A stretch of 64,000 bases of DNA. Source: JANXXV01 sp038200305. GTDB lineage: Bacteria; Acidobacteriota; Terriglobia; Bryobacterales; Bryobacteraceae. Location: positions 5,362-69,361 of the forward strand of contig JBBPYD010000065.1 of assembly GCA_038200305.1 (NCBI GenBank). The letters are read 5' to 3'. This document shows, piece by piece, positions 61,308 to 64,000 of this stretch (positions are counted from its first letter, which is position 1; each line of letters opens with the position of its first letter). Position numbers and translations under genes: made by a program. The notes beneath the pieces were generated by a model. The model saw only the letters and a list, made by a program, of their open reading frames with translations, searched no databases and had not been told where the DNA came from.

Positions 61308-63762
61308 TCACGTTCGCCGGGCTGGCATTATTTCCCACCAGCACGGATACTGGGACCGCCCCTGTTGGTGAATCGCTGGGAATTTGTACATTGATCTGCA
61401 TGACGCCGGCGGTTAATCCCGGTGCAGCGCCCGCGTAGGAGACAACTGCCTCGCGGCCGCCGATGATGGTCTTGACCGGCAGCACGGGCTTCGGTAAGGG
61501 CGCAACGGCGGGCTTGCCGTCAATGCCCCCTGGTGTGGTCTGCCCTTCGCCGGTCCCATAAAATACGACGGTTGAGCCACGCATTGCCGGGTTGTTTTGT
61601 GTGTTCGTCGATCCGTTCTGGTTGAGCGCCGCTGCGGGACCTTTGCCAGAGGAATCATACGTGAACAGGGCCGGCACGGCCGCGACTACCGGAACCACCA
61701 GGGCGAATGGGGCCTGCCCGTTGTAGTTGATGGACACTCGCGTGGTGGAGTTTCCCGCCACCGCGTACGGCACGATGGCGCTGATCTGATTGGCGGATAC
61801 ATAGATCAACGGCGCAGGCGTGTTGTCGAAGAGCACGCGCGTATCCGAGAGCACGGTGTCGAGTTTCTGGGTTGCAGGGTTGATCTGCGAGGCCACCAGC
61901 GCCCCCGGCCCGAACTCAAGGCCGAAGATGGTGACGATTTCGCCGGGTGCAACACCGCCGTTCAAGATGAAGTTCGCTGCGTTCACCAGGCCGGTGGCGG
62001 TGAGTTGCCTGGGTATCCCGAAGTTCGCGGCTATGACCTTTTGGTCATCCACGATAACCATTGCCGGTGCGGCCGCCCCGCTGAGATCGCCGGACCAGTT
62101 GACGAACTTGTAGGCGCCTGTTGCGATGGGAACAATCCGGAGTTCGGTTTGCGCATCGTAATAGTTGTCAGCGGAGAGGGGTTCCATCTGCAGCGTCCCT
62201 CCCGCAATGGGCGATGTATTCGCCGTGACCAGGTACTGCGTCTTGAAGCCTGCGGTGTACGTGGCCGCGTCCACCGTCGCAGTAATGGTATGCGTGGAAT
62301 CGCCGCCATCGCTCCAGTTCTGAAAGATGTACCGGAGAGCCCCGCTGGCATTGGTCTGCGTGCCGGTGGCAATGCTTACTGTATGCGTAGTTCCAGTGGA
62401 CCATTGGTAGCTTCTTGGGGCCACAATCTGCACGCCATCCACGGTGACGTTCAGTCCTGGGGGATCGCTTGCGATGGTGGTGGGCGGAACCCGGGCGAAG
62501 TTTGCATCGTAGCGGTCGTTCGGACCTTGCAGTGTGAAGCGCGCCGGATTCGGGCTCACGCCGTGAGTGGAGAAAAACCCGAAGCCGGACCAGCCCAAAA
62601 AGTAGTAACCAGGGTTTGGCACGGCGCTAATCTCCATCTGCGTCCCGTAGGTGAAGAATCCATTATCGGGTGGAGGGTTGTATTGAACTGCACCGCCAGC
62701 GCTGGGAAAAGAGGAGCCGGGCACTTGAAATTGCTGGATGAAGTTGGCCGTGAACACGGTTGTGCCGGCGGATGCGGCAATCGTGTGCGCCTTGCCGCCA
62801 TCGTCGCTCCAGCGCGCGAAAAGATTGCGCGTGTTGGCGTCCTGTTGCGTGCCCGGAACATCTAACGTGTGCCGGGTCCCGAAAGCCCACTGGAATATCT
62901 TGGGCGCAATGTAGGTCTCTCCATCCACGATGACGTTCAACCCGGCGGGGAACGTCGTGATGGTGGTACCGGTGATTGGTTGATCATACAGCCGTTTCAC
63001 GGCGTCGAGATCGCCGGGCGACAACACCAGGCGCTGGCCGATTGGGATACCGGGCGGGACGGACTGCATATCCGGTTGACCGCTTCGCGAGAACCCGGCG
63101 GCGCCATAGTGCATGATCGAACCGTAATCGTATCCGCCCAGATCGTTCGCACCGGAAAGCTGCTGGTTGTATTGCAAGAACTGAAGCTTATCCAGGTTGT
63201 CGTAAACCACCTGGATGTAGTAGTCGCGATCCTGCCGCGACTGTTCATGAAAGAGCCCAACGGCATGGCCGATTTCATGAATGGCGTTTCCGGTGGTGCA
63301 GCTGTCACCCAGTGAGATTTGCTGTCCGCCAAGACTGACCATGCCGACAAACGAGCTGCACGATCCAGAACCGCGGACGAATCGCACGTAGTTCGCCTCA
63401 TCGGTGTGGGGCACCAGACGAATTTGAGTGTTGTCGTTCCAGTGCTTCACCGCATCCTCAACGCGTTGAGGATTGGGAAATCCTGGATCTATGACATACG
63501 GGACGACTCCGTCCAGCCACCGGTATCTGGCGGCCGTAATCCCAATCGCCTCTCTGCCGGCTGCCTTGCCACTGTCCGGCTTGCTGGCCGCCAGATTTTC
63601 CGCCGTGCCTAAAATAATGTCACCCTCGGTGACAGCAAGGCCGTCGATCACCTTGTAATGAATCGCATTCCCCAGGTAATATCCGCTCTTGATCTCTTGA
63701 GCCTGGGCCAGAACGCAGCCAAGCATCCCCACGGCTAAGAAGAACCTGTTAAGCGGATGCAT
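61291..63762 (-). CDS. Secreted astacin-like metallopeptidase with repeat region and TIGR03437-type tail
   Basis: An 823-residue exported protein. A signal peptide (ending AQAQ near 22) and propeptide-like region precede an astacin (M12A) domain: zinc site HEIGHAVGLFHE at 162-173, Met-turn SIMHY at 215-219. Residues about 268-600 hold two PEGA-like units (PAGLNVIVDG; PPGLNVTVDG), each followed by an InlB-like repeat (FARWSDDGG; FQNWSDGGD). The C-terminal 220 residues match the Solibacter-type domain TIGR03437 (GLVNAANF ... GEIVTIFGLEFGPG ... VVFYGTGEGQT). ATG 63762 overlaps the thiE stop. Confidence 0.85.
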   Translation of the reverse strand: MHPLNRFFLAVGMLGCVLAQAQEIKSGYYLGNAIHYKVIDGLAVTEGDIILGTAENLAASKPDSGKAAGREAIGITAARYRWLDGVVPYVIDPGFPNPQRVEDAVKHWNDNTQIRLVPHTDEANYVRFVRGSGSCSSFVGMVSLGGQQISLGDSCTTGNAIHEIGHAVGLFHEQSRQDRDYYIQVVYDNLDKLQFLQYNQQLSGANDLGGYDYGSIMHYGAAGFSRSGQPDMQSVPPGIPIGQRLVLSPGDLDAVKRLYDQPITGTTITTFPAGLNVIVDGETYIAPKIFQWAFGTRHTLDVPGTQQDANTRNLFARWSDDGGKAHTIAASAGTTVFTANFIQQFQVPGSSFPSAGGAVQYNPPPDNGFFTYGTQMEISAVPNPGYYFLGWSGFGFFSTHGVSPNPARFTLQGPNDRYDANFARVPPTTIASDPPGLNVTVDGVQIVAPRSYQWSTGTTHTVSIATGTQTNASGALRYIFQNWSDGGDSTHTITATVDAATYTAGFKTQYLVTANTSPIAGGTLQMEPLSADNYYDAQTELRIVPIATGAYKFVNWSGDLSGAAAPAMVIVDDQKVIAANFGIPRQLTATGLVNAANFILNGGVAPGEIVTIFGLEFGPGALVASQINPATQKLDTVLSDTRVLFDNTPAPLIYVSANQISAIVPYAVAGNSTTRVSINYNGQAPFALVVPVVAAVPALFTYDSSGKGPAAALNQNGSTNTQNNPAMRGSTVVFYGTGEGQTTPGGIDGKPAVAPLPKPVLPVKTIIGGREAVVSYAGAAPGLTAGVMQINVQIPSDSPTGAVPVSVLVGNNASPANVTIWVR

Positions 63763-64000
63763 CTGTTTGAAAAAGCCGTATGCCGGCAATTCCGGCCACT
63801 CCATTCAGCATACAAAATTCCGCATTGCCGCTCGTGATGCCGCCAAGAGCGATCACTGGAAGCTGAACCGCGCGCGTGGCTTCGCGGAGTCCGGAGAGAC
63901 CCACCGGCTGGCCCTTTCCGGGTGTTTGAAAAACCGGCCCAAAGACCGCAAAATCGGCTCCTTCCCGCTCAGCCGCTCGCAGATCGCCGATGGTATGACA
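63749..64000 (-). CDS. thiE: Thiamine-phosphate synthase, C-terminal fragment
   Basis: The gene enters from beyond the window; 83 codons are visible, ending at a TAA at 63749-63751. EREGADFAVFGPVFQTPGK, LPVIALGGIT and GVAGIAGIRLF are the phosphate-binding and barrel segments of ThiE, which joins the thiazole and pyrimidine moieties of thiamine. Its stop overlaps the peptidase start by 14 bases. It may relate to thiS 13 kb upstream. Confidence 0.88.
   Translation of the reverse strand, partial: CHTIGDLRAAEREGADFAVFGPVFQTPGKGQPVGLSGLREATRAVQLPVIALGGITSGNAEFCMLNGVAGIAGIRLFQTDASA

Noticed and set aside
61597..62865. Long plus-strand frame antisense to the astacin-like peptidase
   Set aside because: Its 422 codons show no recognisable domain and mirror the GC pattern of the real gene on the other strand.

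Overview
This 64 kb window comes from a moderately GC-rich, Gram-negative-type bacterium, most likely an acidobacterium of the Solibacter/Bryobacter group. Three things point there. One protein carries an acidobacterial VWFA-related domain (TIGR03436 type). A secreted astacin-like peptidase ends in the Solibacter-type C-terminal domain (TIGR03437 type). There is also an Oar-like TonB-dependent receptor with an N-terminal carboxypeptidase-regulatory domain. The assignment is inferred from family distribution, not from a marker gene. I see no rRNA, tRNA, CRISPR array, prophage or insertion sequence. Genes are tightly packed, with many ATGA or TAATG start/stop overlaps.

Layout. 1-2.0 kb: 3' end of folC, plsC and an exported amidohydrolase. 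2.2-4.0 kb: a Ro60-type TROVE protein preceded by a 326 bp gene-less region holding two inverted-repeat elements that could be structured RNAs. 4.0-6.8 kb: a leftward operon of glutathione peroxidase, galE and an exported amidohydrolase. 6.8-8.9 kb: a crotonase and a Fic protein with a winged-helix-like tail and a palindromic repeat upstream. 8.8-13.2 kb: a membrane glycosyltransferase, a RluD-type pseudouridine synthase, a VWFA protein and recA. 13.2-17.8 kb: a Tat-exported GH172/DUF2961 enzyme and a ribose-type ABC importer whose permease and binding protein are broken while the ATPase is intact. 17.8-24.3 kb: two metallophosphoesterases, then a PfkB kinase, a GT39-like protein, a DapF homologue with serines at both catalytic cysteine positions, and a UDP-sugar dehydrogenase.

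24.3-31.7 kb: a sigma-54 response regulator, a frameshifted ClC-CBS channel behind a MarR regulator, and a frameshifted TonB receptor. 31.7-35.6 kb: a coupled leftward operon of SDR, shikimate kinase, glycerate 2-kinase and a methyltransferase-like protein with a signal-peptide-like N-terminus. 35.7-37.5 kb: a LON-domain protein, a HAD hydrolase and a small membrane protein. 37.5-50.6 kb: a complex I operon, nuoA-C-D-E-F-G-H-J-K-L-M-N, with nuoB and nuoI absent. Divergent from it are thiS, a MerR regulator, the protease ctpA and an unusually long guaA. 55-56.8 kb: metX-metW. 56.9-61.3 kb: carA-carB. 61.3-64 kb: the astacin-like peptidase and the 3' part of thiE.

Most intact genes are housekeeping: respiration, nucleotide and amino acid synthesis, envelope and DNA repair. 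All clear frameshifts lie in four transport genes (permease, binding protein, ClC channel, TonB receptor). That distribution fits gene decay better than random sequencing error, although the single-base lesions cannot be told apart from errors here. The best candidates for undescribed biology are the Ro-linked structured region, the complex I operon without nuoB/nuoI, the Ser/Ser DapF homologue and the Fic gene with its repeat operator.
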